Source: Candidatus Praeruminimicrobium purgamenti
GTDB lineage: Bacteria > Elusimicrobiota > Endomicrobiia > Endomicrobiales > Endomicrobiaceae
DNA length: 64,000 nucleotides
Assembly: GCA_018433585.1 (NCBI GenBank)
Contig: JAHDQW010000001.1
Span: 124,001-188,000, forward strand
Reading direction: 5' to 3'
In this document: one piece after another, positions 53,879 to 62,574 of the stretch
Layout: every line of letters begins with the position of its first letter
Position numbering within the stretch: the first letter of the stretch is position 1
Program-made: the position numbers and the translations under genes
The notes under the pieces: generated by a model
Databases searched by the model: none
Seen by the model: the letters and a program-made list of their open reading frames with translations, nothing else
What the model was told of the DNA's origin: nothing

Positions 53879-54658
53879 ATGCCTAATATAATTGTTTGCG
53901 GCGCAGCCGGAAGAATGGGGAAAACCATAATTCAATTGGCAAACGCTGATTCGGAACTAAATGTTACAGGTGCTGTTGAAGCTGATTCAAGCCCTGCAAT
54001 CGGAACAGGGAAACCTGTGATAGTAAAATCTTCTGACATAGAAAAAATTATAAATAAAGGTGATATCATAGTTGATTTTACGGTTCCGTCAAACACCGTT
54101 AAAAATTTGGAAATAGCTGTAAAGAAAGGCGTTTCAATCGTTGTAGGAACAACAGGTGTTTATGACGGAGAATATAAAGGCATTTTACAAAATGCCGCGA
54201 AAAAAATACCTGTGGTTGCTTCTCCTAATATGTCAATCGGTATTAATATTTTGATAGATTTGGTTGAAAATCTTGCAAAAAAAATACCTAATTATGATGT
54301 TGAAGTTGTTGAATTGCACCATAATAAAAAGAAAGATGCTCCTTCCGGGACCGCTATACGTTTAGCGGAGGCGGTTGCAAGCGGTATGGGAAAAGATTTA
54401 AAGGACTGCGGAGTTTACGGAAGACACGGATTAGAAGCAAGCAGAAATTTAGGAGAAATAGGAATTCATGCAATCAGAGCAGGCGATATAGTCGGTGAAC
54501 ATACTGTATACTTTGCGGGAAACGGCGAAAGGATTGAAATTTCTCATAAGGCAACTTCAAGAGATAACTTGGCTTCAGGAGCTCTGAAAGCTTGTAAGTG
54601 GCTTGAAGGCAAACCTGCAGGATTATATGATATGAGAGATGTTTTAGGCCTGAAGTAA
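53879..54658 (+). CDS. dapB: 4-hydroxy-tetrahydrodipicolinate reductase
   Basis: 259 residues. N-terminal NAD(P)-binding GAAGRMGKTII, VDFTVPSNT, VGTTGVYDGEY, SPNMSIGINIL and the substrate motif ELHHNKKKDAPSGTA with conserved His and Lys. Follows dapA after 15 nt with a GGAGAG ribosome site. Supplies tetrahydrodipicolinate to DapL. Confidence 0.97.
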   Translation: MPNIIVCGAAGRMGKTIIQLANADSELNVTGAVEADSSPAIGTGKPVIVKSSDIEKIINKGDIIVDFTVPSNTVKNLEIAVKKGVSIVVGTTGVYDGEYKGILQNAAKKIPVVASPNMSIGINILIDLVENLAKKIPNYDVEVVELHHNKKKDAPSGTAIRLAEAVASGMGKDLKDCGVYGRHGLEASRNLGEIGIHAIRAGDIVGEHTVYFAGNGERIEISHKATSRDNLASGALKACKWLEGKPAGLYDMRDVLGLK

Positions 54659-54718
54659 AAATCAATAAACTTTTATATAACAAAGGCGTTTTATAAATCT
54701 ATTGAAAAGGAGTTTTTT

Positions 54719-55888
54719 GTGGAAATTAAATACAATGATAAATTAGGCAAATTGCCGCCTTATCTTTTTATTGAAATAGATAGAAAGAAAAAAGAAGCGA
54801 TAGAGCGTGGTGCGGATATAATATCTTTGGGAGTCGGCGATCCTGATATGCCTACGCCGGAACATATAATAAAAGCAGGGCAGGATGCTCTTGCAAAACC
54901 TGCAAATCACCAGTATCCTTTCGGCTCAGGAATGCTTTCGTTCAGAAAGGCCGTCGCCGGTTGGTATAAATCAAGATTTAATGTTGATTTAAATCCTGAA
55001 AATGAAGTTTGTGCTTTGATAGGTTCTAAAGAAGGTATAGGACATATTCATTTGGCTTTAATAAATCCCGGAGATGTTGTTTTAATTCCTGAACCTGGAT
55101 ATCCCGTTTATAATACAGGAACGATATTTACTGACGGTGAGCCGTACTTTATGCCTTTATTGGAAAAGAACGGTTTTTTGCCTGATTTAGATGCTATCCC
55201 TTCTGATATATTAAAAAGAGCAAAACTTATTTTTGTGAATTATCCTAACAATCCTACAGCTGCAGTTGCTCCTAAAGAATTTTATGTAAAGCTTGTAGCG
55301 TTTGCCAAGAAAAATAATATTATTGTCGCTCATGACAGCGCATATTCCGAAGTATATTATGACGAAAACGAAAAACCTGTAAGCTTTCTTGAAATTGAAG
55401 GTGCAAAAGATGTCGGCGTTGAATTCCATTCACTGTCAAAAACTTATAATATGACAGGTTGGAGACTCGGCTGGGTATGCGGAAATAAAGAAGTTGTTCA
55501 GGCTGTTGCTAAAGTCAAAGACAATTATGATTCAGGAGTTTTTCAGGCTGTACAGGAAGCTGGAATAACTGCGCTTACTTCTTCACAGGATTGCGTGGAA
55601 AAAATAAGGAAAATTTATAAAGAAAGAAGAGATGCTCTTTGTGACGGTTTAAATCAAATCGGATGGAACGTAACAAAGCCTAAAGCAACTTTCTATGTCT
55701 GGGCTAAAATTCCGAAAGGATACACGTCTTCGCAAATAGTCGGCAAGCTTTTGGATGAATGTGCAATTGTTTGCACTCCAGGCAACGGTTTGGGCAAATC
55801 AGGAGAAGGTTATGTAAGGTTTGCTTTAACGGTTGATGTTCCGCGTATTAAAGAAGCTTTGAACAGAATTTCAAAAATAAAGTGGTAA
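54719..55888 (+). CDS. dapL: LL-diaminopimelate aminotransferase
   Basis: 389-residue fold I PLP aminotransferase converting tetrahydrodipicolinate directly to LL-DAP, bypassing dapD, dapC and dapE. PLP lysine is K241 in FHSLSKTYNMTGWRLGW; SLGVGDPDMPTPEH, YPFGSGMLSFR, NYPNNPTAA and FALTVDVPRI are typical of the DapL subgroup. GTG start with an AAAAGGAG site 7 nt upstream. Its place as the last gene of the dap operon strengthens the specific call over a generic class I aminotransferase. Confidence 0.93.
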   Translation: MEIKYNDKLGKLPPYLFIEIDRKKKEAIERGADIISLGVGDPDMPTPEHIIKAGQDALAKPANHQYPFGSGMLSFRKAVAGWYKSRFNVDLNPENEVCALIGSKEGIGHIHLALINPGDVVLIPEPGYPVYNTGTIFTDGEPYFMPLLEKNGFLPDLDAIPSDILKRAKLIFVNYPNNPTAAVAPKEFYVKLVAFAKKNNIIVAHDSAYSEVYYDENEKPVSFLEIEGAKDVGVEFHSLSKTYNMTGWRLGWVCGNKEVVQAVAKVKDNYDSGVFQAVQEAGITALTSSQDCVEKIRKIYKERRDALCDGLNQIGWNVTKPKATFYVWAKIPKGYTSSQIVGKLLDECAIVCTPGNGLGKSGEGYVRFALTVDVPRIKEALNRISKIKW

Positions 55889-55918
55889 AAATTTAATATA
55901 TCTTTTTTTAATACAGTT

Positions 55919-55957
55919 ATTGCAGGCGTTTATACAAACGCCTGCAATATTTATTTT
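55919..55957 (+). terminator. Intrinsic terminator after the dap operon
   Basis: ATTGCAGGCGTTT (55919-55931) pairs perfectly with AAACGCCTGCAAT (55936-55948) around a 4-nt loop, then ATTTATTTT. The strongest terminator in the window. Confidence 0.93.
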
Positions 55958-55986
55958 AAAAATTTTTCCTGTGTTTGTAGATTTTG

Positions 55987-55992
55987 TATAAT
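55987..55992 (+). promoter_or_regulatory. Possible -10 box for folK
   Basis: TATAAT (55987-55992) stands just after the dap terminator and 38 nt before the chosen folK start. The region 17 bp upstream (TTTTCC) is a poor -35, so only the position and the perfect -10 support it. Confidence 0.4.
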
Positions 55993-56030
55993 CCTGTTAT
56001 ATGTTAAATTTTTCATGTAAGAGAATGTCA

Positions 56031-56507
56031 ATGAATGTATATTTATCATTCGGGTCAAATGTCGGAAACAGAAAAAGAAACATTGAAAAAGCTGTCAATG
56101 AATTGTCGGCAAATAATATTTTTCCTGTTAAAATGTCATCATTTTATGAAACTTCTCCCGTAGGTCCGAAACAGAGATATTTTTATAATTGCGCCGGTAT
56201 GTTTAAAACGGATTTAACGCCTGAAAAACTGCTCGATTTTATAAAAAAAACAGAACAAAAACTCGGGAGAACAAAAACTTTCAGGTGGGGACCAAGAGTA
56301 ATAGACATAGATATTTTATTTTACGGTAAAGAAGTCGTCAAATCAAAAAGATTATCGATTCCTCATTCGGAAATTATAAACAGATTGTTTGTGCTTTTGC
56401 CTATGAATGAAATTTCTCCGGGTTTTATGCATCCTGTTTTAAAAAAAACAATAAGAAAAATTTTAAAAGAATTCTGCAAAACTATTGATACAGTCAGAAA
56501 ATTGTGA
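56031..56507 (+). CDS. folK: 2-amino-4-hydroxy-6-hydroxymethyldihydropteridine diphosphokinase
   Basis: 158 residues; pyrophosphorylates the pterin in folate synthesis. NVYLSFGSNVGNRKRNI, FYETSPVGPKQRYFYNCA, KKTEQKLGR, the acidic DIDILFYG metal site and IPHSEIINRLFVLLPMNE are all conserved. ATG 56031 places the start just before the first beta strand; upstream in-frame ATGs at 56001 and 56025 would add residues absent from the family. Isolated between two promoters. Confidence 0.95.
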   Translation: MNVYLSFGSNVGNRKRNIEKAVNELSANNIFPVKMSSFYETSPVGPKQRYFYNCAGMFKTDLTPEKLLDFIKKTEQKLGRTKTFRWGPRVIDIDILFYGKEVVKSKRLSIPHSEIINRLFVLLPMNEISPGFMHPVLKKTIRKILKEFCKTIDTVRKL

Positions 56508-56517
56508 ATAATTTATA

Positions 56518-56544
56518 TTGTTTTTACTTATATTTTTGTATAAT
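56518..56544 (+). promoter_or_regulatory. Probable promoter for the malic enzyme gene
   Basis: TATAAT (56539-56544) with TTGTTT (56518-56523) at a short 15-bp spacing. It is 33 nt before the ATG. The -10 is perfect, the spacing suboptimal. Confidence 0.5.
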
Positions 56545-56576
56545 TAACCAGTAATGCTGAAAAGGAAAAAGGGAAG

Positions 56577-57914
56577 ATGAAAACAATAAATACGAAAAAA
56601 CTTTTAAAAGCCGCTGAAAAACCTTCAAAAGATGCAAGACGATTACATCCTTTTTACAAAGGCAAAATTGAAGTTGTTCCTAAGTGCAGGGTAAGAGATT
56701 TTAATGATTTTGCCATTTGGTACAGTCCTGGAGTAGCTTCTGTTTGTACAGATATTTATAAAAATCCGGAACTTGTGTATGAGTATACAAACAAATGGAA
56801 TACTGTTGCCGTAATAAGCGACGGTACAAGAGTTTTGGGGCTTGGAGATATAGGACCTGAGGCTTCTATGCCTGTTATGGAAGGAAAAGCTCTTCTATAT
56901 AAATATTTGGGAGGAGTCGATTCTTTCCCTATATGTCTCGGAACAAAAGATCAGCAGGAGATTATAAATACGGTGAAAATTCTCCAGCCTTCTCTGGGAG
57001 GAGTAAATCTTGAAGATATTTCTCAGCCGAAGTGCTTTCCGATACTTCAAACTTTAAGAAAAGAATGTAATATTCCTGTCTGGCATGATGACCAGCAGGG
57101 GACGGCTCTTGTTACTTTGGCAGGACTTATAAACGCTTTAAAAGTTGTAAACAAAAAAATATCCAAGGTTAAGATAGCTCTTATCGGCGCCGGTGCCGCA
57201 AATATGTGTATAGCCAGATTAATAATGTATTATGGCGCAAATCCTGCTAATATGATAATAGCAGATATTGAAGGAACTCTTCACAAAGGGAGAACAGAAT
57301 TTAAAAACGTTCAGCCTGAAAAGTGGTCTTTATGTGTTGAAACAAATCCCCAGGGAATACTCGGCGGTATAAAAGAAGCAATGGAAAATGCGGATGTCGT
57401 TATTGCTTTGGCCGCTCCGGGTCCCGGTATTATAAAGAAAGAATGGGTAAAAGGTATGGCAAAAAATGCGATTGTTTTTGCCTGTGCCAATCCTGTTCCT
57501 GAAATTTGGCCGTGGGAAGCACTTGAAGCCGGAGCAGCAGTTGTTGCTACAGGAAGAAGCGATTTCGGCAATCAGGTTAATAATTCATTGGGCTTTCCGG
57601 GAGTTTTCAGAGGTACTTTAGACGCAAGAGCAAAAACGATTACGGATAATATGTGCATCACTGCAGCTCAGGAATTGGCTTCTTGTATTCCTGATTCGAA
57701 AATAAAACCTAACAAAATTCTTCCTACAATGGATGAGTGGCAGTTATATCCGAGAGTTGCAGCAGCCGTCGGAGTGAAGGCAATAAAAGAAAAAGTCGCC
57801 GATAAAAAAATGACATATGACCAATTTTATGACCAGGCAGTGAAAATGATAAAAAGAAGCAGGGCAATTACTTCAAATATGATGCAGAAAGGATTAATAA
57901 AATCGTCAAAATAA
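56577..57914 (+). CDS. NAD(P)-dependent malic enzyme (malate dehydrogenase, decarboxylating)
   Basis: 445 residues; interconverts malate and pyruvate plus CO2. N-terminal domain has YSPGVASVC with the catalytic Tyr, NTVAVISDGTRVLGLGDIGP, and the metal site DDQQGTA with the general-base lysine upstream in the EGKALLYK stretch. The Rossmann domain carries ALIGAGAANMC and CANPVPEIWP, DFGNQVNNSLGFPGVFRG. It is the short prokaryotic form without a phosphotransacetylase domain. GGGAAG ribosome site. With the adjacent fumarase genes it links pyruvate to fumarate. Confidence 0.95.
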   Translation: MKTINTKKLLKAAEKPSKDARRLHPFYKGKIEVVPKCRVRDFNDFAIWYSPGVASVCTDIYKNPELVYEYTNKWNTVAVISDGTRVLGLGDIGPEASMPVMEGKALLYKYLGGVDSFPICLGTKDQQEIINTVKILQPSLGGVNLEDISQPKCFPILQTLRKECNIPVWHDDQQGTALVTLAGLINALKVVNKKISKVKIALIGAGAANMCIARLIMYYGANPANMIIADIEGTLHKGRTEFKNVQPEKWSLCVETNPQGILGGIKEAMENADVVIALAAPGPGIIKKEWVKGMAKNAIVFACANPVPEIWPWEALEAGAAVVATGRSDFGNQVNNSLGFPGVFRGTLDARAKTITDNMCITAAQELASCIPDSKIKPNKILPTMDEWQLYPRVAAAVGVKAIKEKVADKKMTYDQFYDQAVKMIKRSRAITSNMMQKGLIKSSK

Positions 57915-57925
57915 GGAGAAAAATT

Positions 57926-58897
57926 ATGAAAAAGCATAGTTTTTTTGTATTTTGTTTGTTTTTTATCGGATCGATTTTTTTTGTTTCCTGCGGGAATCTG
58001 CAAAATTCACAAAATGATATTCCTAAAGAGTATCTTAGTAAATTGAAAGTGGAAATGGATAATTATACCGGTGCGATTAAGGAAAATCCTAAGAATTCAA
58101 AAGTATATGCCAACAGAGCCAATGTAAAAAAGATTTTGGGAGATTATAAAGGCGCCGTTGAAGATTTTACAAAGGCAATAGAATTAGAACCTTCCGATTA
58201 TTCTTTGTATTACGGCAGAGCATGGATTCACGGTTATTTCAGAGCTTTTTCAAAGGCAATAAAGGATTTGGATAAAGTTGCCGAGCTTACTCCTAAAAAT
58301 GACAGGGTTTATGTTGAAAGAGGGGAATTTAAAGAAAAAATAGGGGATTATCAGGGCGCGGTATCTGATTATACTTTAGCAATAGATTTAAACAAAAACA
58401 GTGACAGAGCTTATTCAAGAAGGGGATATGTAAAAAATATGCTCGGCGATAAAGCTGGCGCAATTGCCGATTTTTCGCAGGCTATCAAGATAAATCCTGT
58501 CAATACTGATGCTTATAGAGGCAGGGGATACAGTACGGACATAAGAGCTGATTATAAAAATGCAATTGCCGATTTTGAACAAATCGTTAAGCTTACTCCG
58601 AATGATTCTGACGCTTATGATAATCTTGGAAATGCAAAGAAAAATTTCGGAGATTATAAAGGCGCTGTTGAAGCTTATAATAAAGCAGTTGAATTAAATC
58701 CTAATCATATGCATGCGTATTCAAATATGGCTGCCGCAAAAAAAGAAAACGGAGATTTAGCAGGCGCTTTGACAGACCTTGAAAAAGCCGTTAAATTAGA
58801 TCCGGGAAACAAAGAAATAAAAAATAATATAGAAAGTTTAAAAAAAGAAATTGAAAAACAGGCTAAAGAAATTACTTTAACATTGCAAAAACCGTAA
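57926..58897 (+). CDS. TPR-repeat lipoprotein
   Basis: 323 residues. Signal peptide with lipobox FVSC (cysteine at about residue 22), so it is probably exported and lipidated. The mature part is a chain of roughly seven tetratricopeptide repeats of about 34 residues, visible from the recurring GDYKGAVEDFTKAIELEP, GDKAGAIADFSQAIKINP and GDLAGALTDLEKAVKLDP units, ending in a Lys-rich helix. TPR chains scaffold protein complexes; the partner is unknown. It sits between malic enzyme (12 nt) and fumarase alpha (0 nt), which is odd for an envelope protein. Confidence 0.9.
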   Translation: MKKHSFFVFCLFFIGSIFFVSCGNLQNSQNDIPKEYLSKLKVEMDNYTGAIKENPKNSKVYANRANVKKILGDYKGAVEDFTKAIELEPSDYSLYYGRAWIHGYFRAFSKAIKDLDKVAELTPKNDRVYVERGEFKEKIGDYQGAVSDYTLAIDLNKNSDRAYSRRGYVKNMLGDKAGAIADFSQAIKINPVNTDAYRGRGYSTDIRADYKNAIADFEQIVKLTPNDSDAYDNLGNAKKNFGDYKGAVEAYNKAVELNPNHMHAYSNMAAAKKENGDLAGALTDLEKAVKLDPGNKEIKNNIESLKKEIEKQAKEITLTLQKP

Positions 58898-59737
58898 ATG
58901 AGAAACGTAAAAAGCGAAGATATTATATCCGAGATAGAAAAAATGTGCGCAGACGTAAATTATAATTTACCGTGTGACGTTGCAGAATGTGTCGCATCTT
59001 TGGTAAAAAATGACAAGTCAATACAGGATAATATTTTGCTTGAAATTTTGCAAAATGCACAAGTTGCGGCAAAAGAGCATATTGCATTGTGTCAGGATAC
59101 GGGTACTGCAAATTTCTTTGTTAAAATAGGAAAAAATGTAAATATAACCGGAGATGATATAACTTCATCGATTAATAAAGGAGTAGAACGCGGTTATAGA
59201 AAATATTTTCTTAGGAAATCGATAGTTTTCGACCCGATTGATAGAAAAAATACACAGACAAATATGCCTGCAAACATTTATTGTGATTTTGTTGAAGGCG
59301 ATAAAATAGAAATTACAATGCTTGCAAAAGGCGGCGGAAGCGAAAATGCAAGCGCATTAAAAATGCTTGTTCCTTCCGACGGCTGGAATGGCGTTAAACA
59401 ATTTGTTCTCGAAGCCGTTAAACAAAAAGGCGCTAATGCCTGTCCTCCTCTTATTGTAGGAATAGGGATTGGAGGAGATTTTGCATCAGTCGGATTTCTT
59501 GCAAAAAAAGCTCTTTTAAGACAATTAGGTTCTGCAAATATTTCTGAAGATTACAACTGCAGGGAAAAAGAATTGCTTGGAGAAATAAATAAACTGGGAA
59601 TAGGACCTATGGGACTTGGCGGTAAAGTAACCGCGTTGGCTGTTTTTATTGAAACAAAACCGTGTCATATTGCGTCGCTTCCTGCGGCAGTTAATATTCA
59701 GTGCCATTCATGCAGAAGAAAAACAATAATTTTATGA
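58898..59737 (+). CDS. Fumarate hydratase class I, alpha subunit
   Basis: 279 residues; N-terminal [4Fe-4S] half of the two-subunit class I fumarase. Cluster cysteines are in ALCQDTGTANFF, in ANACPPLIVGIGIGGD, and near the C-terminus in the PCHIASLPAAVN region. MLAKGGGSENASALKML is another signature. Oxygen-labile enzymes of this class suit an anaerobe. Starts immediately after the TPR gene stop and overlaps the beta subunit by 4 nt. L-tartrate dehydratase alpha is a related alternative. Confidence 0.92.
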   Translation: MRNVKSEDIISEIEKMCADVNYNLPCDVAECVASLVKNDKSIQDNILLEILQNAQVAAKEHIALCQDTGTANFFVKIGKNVNITGDDITSSINKGVERGYRKYFLRKSIVFDPIDRKNTQTNMPANIYCDFVEGDKIEITMLAKGGGSENASALKMLVPSDGWNGVKQFVLEAVKQKGANACPPLIVGIGIGGDFASVGFLAKKALLRQLGSANISEDYNCREKELLGEINKLGIGPMGLGGKVTALAVFIETKPCHIASLPAAVNIQCHSCRRKTIIL

Positions 59738-60270
59738 AATTAACATTAGAAACTTTAATAAATAATATACATGATTACAGGGCAGGGGAAAGAATAGAAC
59801 TGTCCGGCGAAATTTATACTGCCAGAGACCAAGCTCATAAAAGAATTGCGGCTTTAATTGACAGTTCTGAAAAATTGCCGTTTGATTTACGTAATTCCTG
59901 CATATACTATTGCGGACCTTGTCCTGCCGGTAACGACAAAATTATAGGTTCATGCGGACCTACGACTTCTTCCAGAATGGATTTTTATACTCCTAAAATG
60001 TTATCAGGCGGAGTAAAAATTTTAATAGGAAAAGGCAACAGAAACAGCGAAGTCATTGAATCTATAAAAGAAAACGGAGCGATTTATCTTTTGGCTACAG
60101 GCGGAGTAGGCGCTCTTTTTGCGCAAAAAGTTAAAAAAGCAGAACTTATTGCATTTGAAGATTTAGGGCCTGAAGCTGTTTACAGACTGTCTGTTGAAGA
60201 TTTTCCGCTGACTGTAGGTATTGATTGTTTCGGAAATAATTTATTTGATGAGAGAAAAAAATGTTTTTAG
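59734..60270 (+). CDS. Fumarate hydratase class I, beta subunit
   Basis: 178 residues from ATG 59734, which overlaps the alpha-subunit stop by 4 nt (ATGA); an ATG at 59701 lies inside the alpha gene and is not needed. Conserved text: GEIYTARDQAHKRI, YYCGPCPAG, IGSCGPTTSSRMD, GGVKILIGKGNRN and ALFAQKVKKAELIAFEDLGPEAVYRLSVEDFP. Completes the heterodimer that hydrates fumarate to malate. Overlaps coaX by 10 nt. Confidence 0.93.
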   Translation: MKLTLETLINNIHDYRAGERIELSGEIYTARDQAHKRIAALIDSSEKLPFDLRNSCIYYCGPCPAGNDKIIGSCGPTTSSRMDFYTPKMLSGGVKILIGKGNRNSEVIESIKENGAIYLLATGGVGALFAQKVKKAELIAFEDLGPEAVYRLSVEDFPLTVGIDCFGNNLFDERKKCF

Positions 60271-61052
60271 CTATAGATATAGGCAATACAAATATTACGC
60301 TTGGTTTATTTAAATTCAAAAAAAATATCGTTGAAAAAAATCCGGTAAAAATTTGGAGAATTGCCACTTCAAAAAAGAAGACGGTTGACGAATATGCGAC
60401 CGTCATTCTTGATATTTTCCGGTATTCGGGAATAGATGAAACAAAATTGAAAGTAATTGCCGTTGCCAGCGTGGTTCCTTCTCTGGATAATGTTTTTTTG
60501 GAATTAACAGATTTATATTTTCATAAAAAGGCTTTTTTTGTAACGACTAAACAATCCGGAGGATTAAAAGTGTCTTACGGAAATCCTGAAGAAGTCGGGG
60601 CTGACAGAATAGCCGATGCGGTTGCTGTTTATAAAATGTACGGAGGTCCTGCTATCGTTATTGACTTTGGTACGGCTACGACATTTGACTGTATAGATTC
60701 AAAAGGGAATTATTTGGGAGGAGCAATAGCTCCGGGCCCTGCAATATCGGCTGAATCTTTGACCCAGAAAACTGCAAAACTTCCGTCTGTAAATATTAAA
60801 CTTCCTGAAAATGTTATAGGAAGATCGACAGTGGAATGCATCCAGTCAGGCTTGTACTATGGTTATATAGGCCTTGTAAAAGAAATTTTATTAAGGCTGA
60901 AAAACAAAATGCAGCCGGGCGTTAAGATAATTGCGACAGGCGGACTTGCCAATCTTATATCTAAAGAAATAAAAGAAATAAAAAATATTATTCCTGAACT
61001 TACTTTGGAGGGGATAAGAATTATCTGGCAGAAGGAAAACGGCGGAAAATAA
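60261..61052 (+). CDS. coaX: Type III pantothenate kinase (CoaX)
   Basis: 263 residues; first step of coenzyme A synthesis. LAIDIGNTNITLGLF is the phosphate-binding ASKHA motif, YGNPEEVGADRIADAVA the conserved pantothenate-site block, IDFGTATTFDCID and GGAIAPGPAIS complete the ATPase core. Type III enzymes are not inhibited by CoA and need a monovalent cation. Overlaps fumarase beta by 10 nt. Its last codons and stop are part of a 37-bp direct repeat. Confidence 0.96.
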   Translation: MFLAIDIGNTNITLGLFKFKKNIVEKNPVKIWRIATSKKKTVDEYATVILDIFRYSGIDETKLKVIAVASVVPSLDNVFLELTDLYFHKKAFFVTTKQSGGLKVSYGNPEEVGADRIADAVAVYKMYGGPAIVIDFGTATTFDCIDSKGNYLGGAIAPGPAISAESLTQKTAKLPSVNIKLPENVIGRSTVECIQSGLYYGYIGLVKEILLRLKNKMQPGVKIIATGGLANLISKEIKEIKNIIPELTLEGIRIIWQKENGGK

Positions 61053-61125
61053 TATATCGGAGACGCCAGCCGATTTTGATGCAATGCGGGCAGAAGGAAA
61101 ACGGCGGAAAATAATATATCGGAGA
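61027..61125. repeat. 37-bp direct repeat across the coaX stop
   Basis: The same 37 bp (beginning GGCAGAAGGAAAACGGCGGA) occur at 61027-61063 and 61089-61125, 62 bp apart. The first copy holds the coaX C-terminal codons and stop; the second is noncoding and ends in the GGAGAG ribosome site of the next gene. The spacer is 25 bp. Looks like a recent local duplication that recreated the leader. Confidence 0.95.
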
Positions 61126-61129
61126 GTTT

Positions 61130-61864
61130 ATGAAAAAAATAGCTTTAATTATGAGTTTTGTTTGTTTTTGCGTTGTTTCTGTTTTTGCAAGTCCGTTTGA
61201 TAAGTTCAATTCGGTTTTGGATTCGGCAACGGATAAACAGGCTCAAAGATATTTGGATAACCTTGCATCTGATTTGGGCGCGGCTATGACAGGCGGAAGT
61301 TTCGGCGTTTCAAGCAGTTTGGGACTTGCAAATTTTAATTTGAATATAAAACTTTCAAATATAAATGTTTCAAATGAAATAATGGATGCCGCCGGCACAA
61401 GCGTTTTATATATGCCTATTATCCAGGCTGAATTCGGACTGCCTTACGATATAAATTTAATAGGACGGTATTCGTATTTTTATGATTCAAATTTGTACGG
61501 ACTCGGTGCAAGATATGACGTTTATGACAGCACTGTAATTTTTATACCTTCAGTTGCCGTTCAGGGAATTTACAGTATTGTAAAAACGAGTTCCGGAAGC
61601 AATAAACTTGATACCGATAACATAGCTTTAGGAGCCGTTGCAACATTTGACGTTCCTTTTGTAACACCTTATATAGGCATAGGGTGGGACACGACTACTT
61701 TAAAACCGAAGTCTTCAACTAAACAGAATTTGTCAGGAACGGCGTCATGTATGGGATATTCCGCGGGAGTCGCCATTTCTGTTTTAATGATTAACGGCAA
61801 TGTCGGAGTAACAATTTATGACGGAACGCCTAATTACAGTTTCGGAATAAGCGCAGGTTTTTAA
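61130..61864 (+). CDS. Predicted outer-membrane beta-barrel protein
   Basis: 244 residues. Signal peptide (residues 1-20, ending VSVFAS), then alternating hydrophobic and polar beta strands with no helical span, and a C-terminal phenylalanine (ISAGF) of the kind recognised by BamA. About 8-10 strands could form a small barrel. No named family recognised. The ribosome site GGAGAG comes from the downstream copy of the 37-bp repeat. Function unknown; supports a diderm envelope. Confidence 0.7.
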   Translation: MKKIALIMSFVCFCVVSVFASPFDKFNSVLDSATDKQAQRYLDNLASDLGAAMTGGSFGVSSSLGLANFNLNIKLSNINVSNEIMDAAGTSVLYMPIIQAEFGLPYDINLIGRYSYFYDSNLYGLGARYDVYDSTVIFIPSVAVQGIYSIVKTSSGSNKLDTDNIALGAVATFDVPFVTPYIGIGWDTTTLKPKSSTKQNLSGTASCMGYSAGVAISVLMINGNVGVTIYDGTPNYSFGISAGF

Positions 61865-61887
61865 CGGGGATATAACAAAAATCAACA

Positions 61888-62574
61888 ATGAAAACTATAA
61901 GAGTTATAATATCTGTCCTGTTATTGCCGCTGCTTGCGGTTTTAATATATAAATTTATAAATTTATTTGTTGTTTTTGCCGGTCAGACAAATATGAAAAT
62001 CGCTCCTTTTTGGATAGGAGTTATAACATATTTTTTATTTCAAATAATATTCTTTAAACCTATGAGCAGTTATGTTTTCGGACATGAATTGACTCATGCC
62101 ATCGCAGGTCTTCTAAGCGGGGCGGAAATTAAAAGTTTTAAAGTGTCGCAGAGCAAAGGCAGCGTTTCTCTTACGAAGGATAATATTTTTATTACATTAT
62201 CTCCGTACTTTATTCCTTTGTATGCGGTAATACTGATTATTATTTATTTCAGTCTGGCATGGTTTGTTAACATAAAACTTTTTTATCCGTATTTCTTGTT
62301 TTTGTCTGGTATGGCTTTGGCTTTTCATTATGCTCTTACTTTTTATGCGATAAAAACAGGACAAGAAGATATTAAAGTTTACGGCAGTTTCTTTTCCTTG
62401 GTATTTATATGTTTTGTAAATATAATAATTGTGATTTTTGTTCTGGTTTTAATATTTCCTGACAGTATAAATATAAAGAAATTTTATGTTGATGTTTTTG
62501 AAAATGCTGTTCATTTATATAAATATATTTTTGCGGGAGTTTATCAATGGCTTTGTTCCCTGAAGATGAAATAA
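61888..62574 (+). CDS. M50-like membrane metalloprotease homologue
   Basis: 228 residues with about five membrane spans. HELTH at residues 66-70 (FGHELTHAIAGLLSGAEI) is a zinc HExxH motif inside a membrane segment, as in site-2 proteases and the related MMPL/M50 group. A second conserved motif with a third zinc ligand is not obvious, so the protein may be a non-proteolytic relative. Overlaps the next gene by 28 nt, which couples their translation. Confidence 0.65.
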   Translation: MKTIRVIISVLLLPLLAVLIYKFINLFVVFAGQTNMKIAPFWIGVITYFLFQIIFFKPMSSYVFGHELTHAIAGLLSGAEIKSFKVSQSKGSVSLTKDNIFITLSPYFIPLYAVILIIIYFSLAWFVNIKLFYPYFLFLSGMALAFHYALTFYAIKTGQEDIKVYGSFFSLVFICFVNIIIVIFVLVLIFPDSINIKKFYVDVFENAVHLYKYIFAGVYQWLCSLKMK

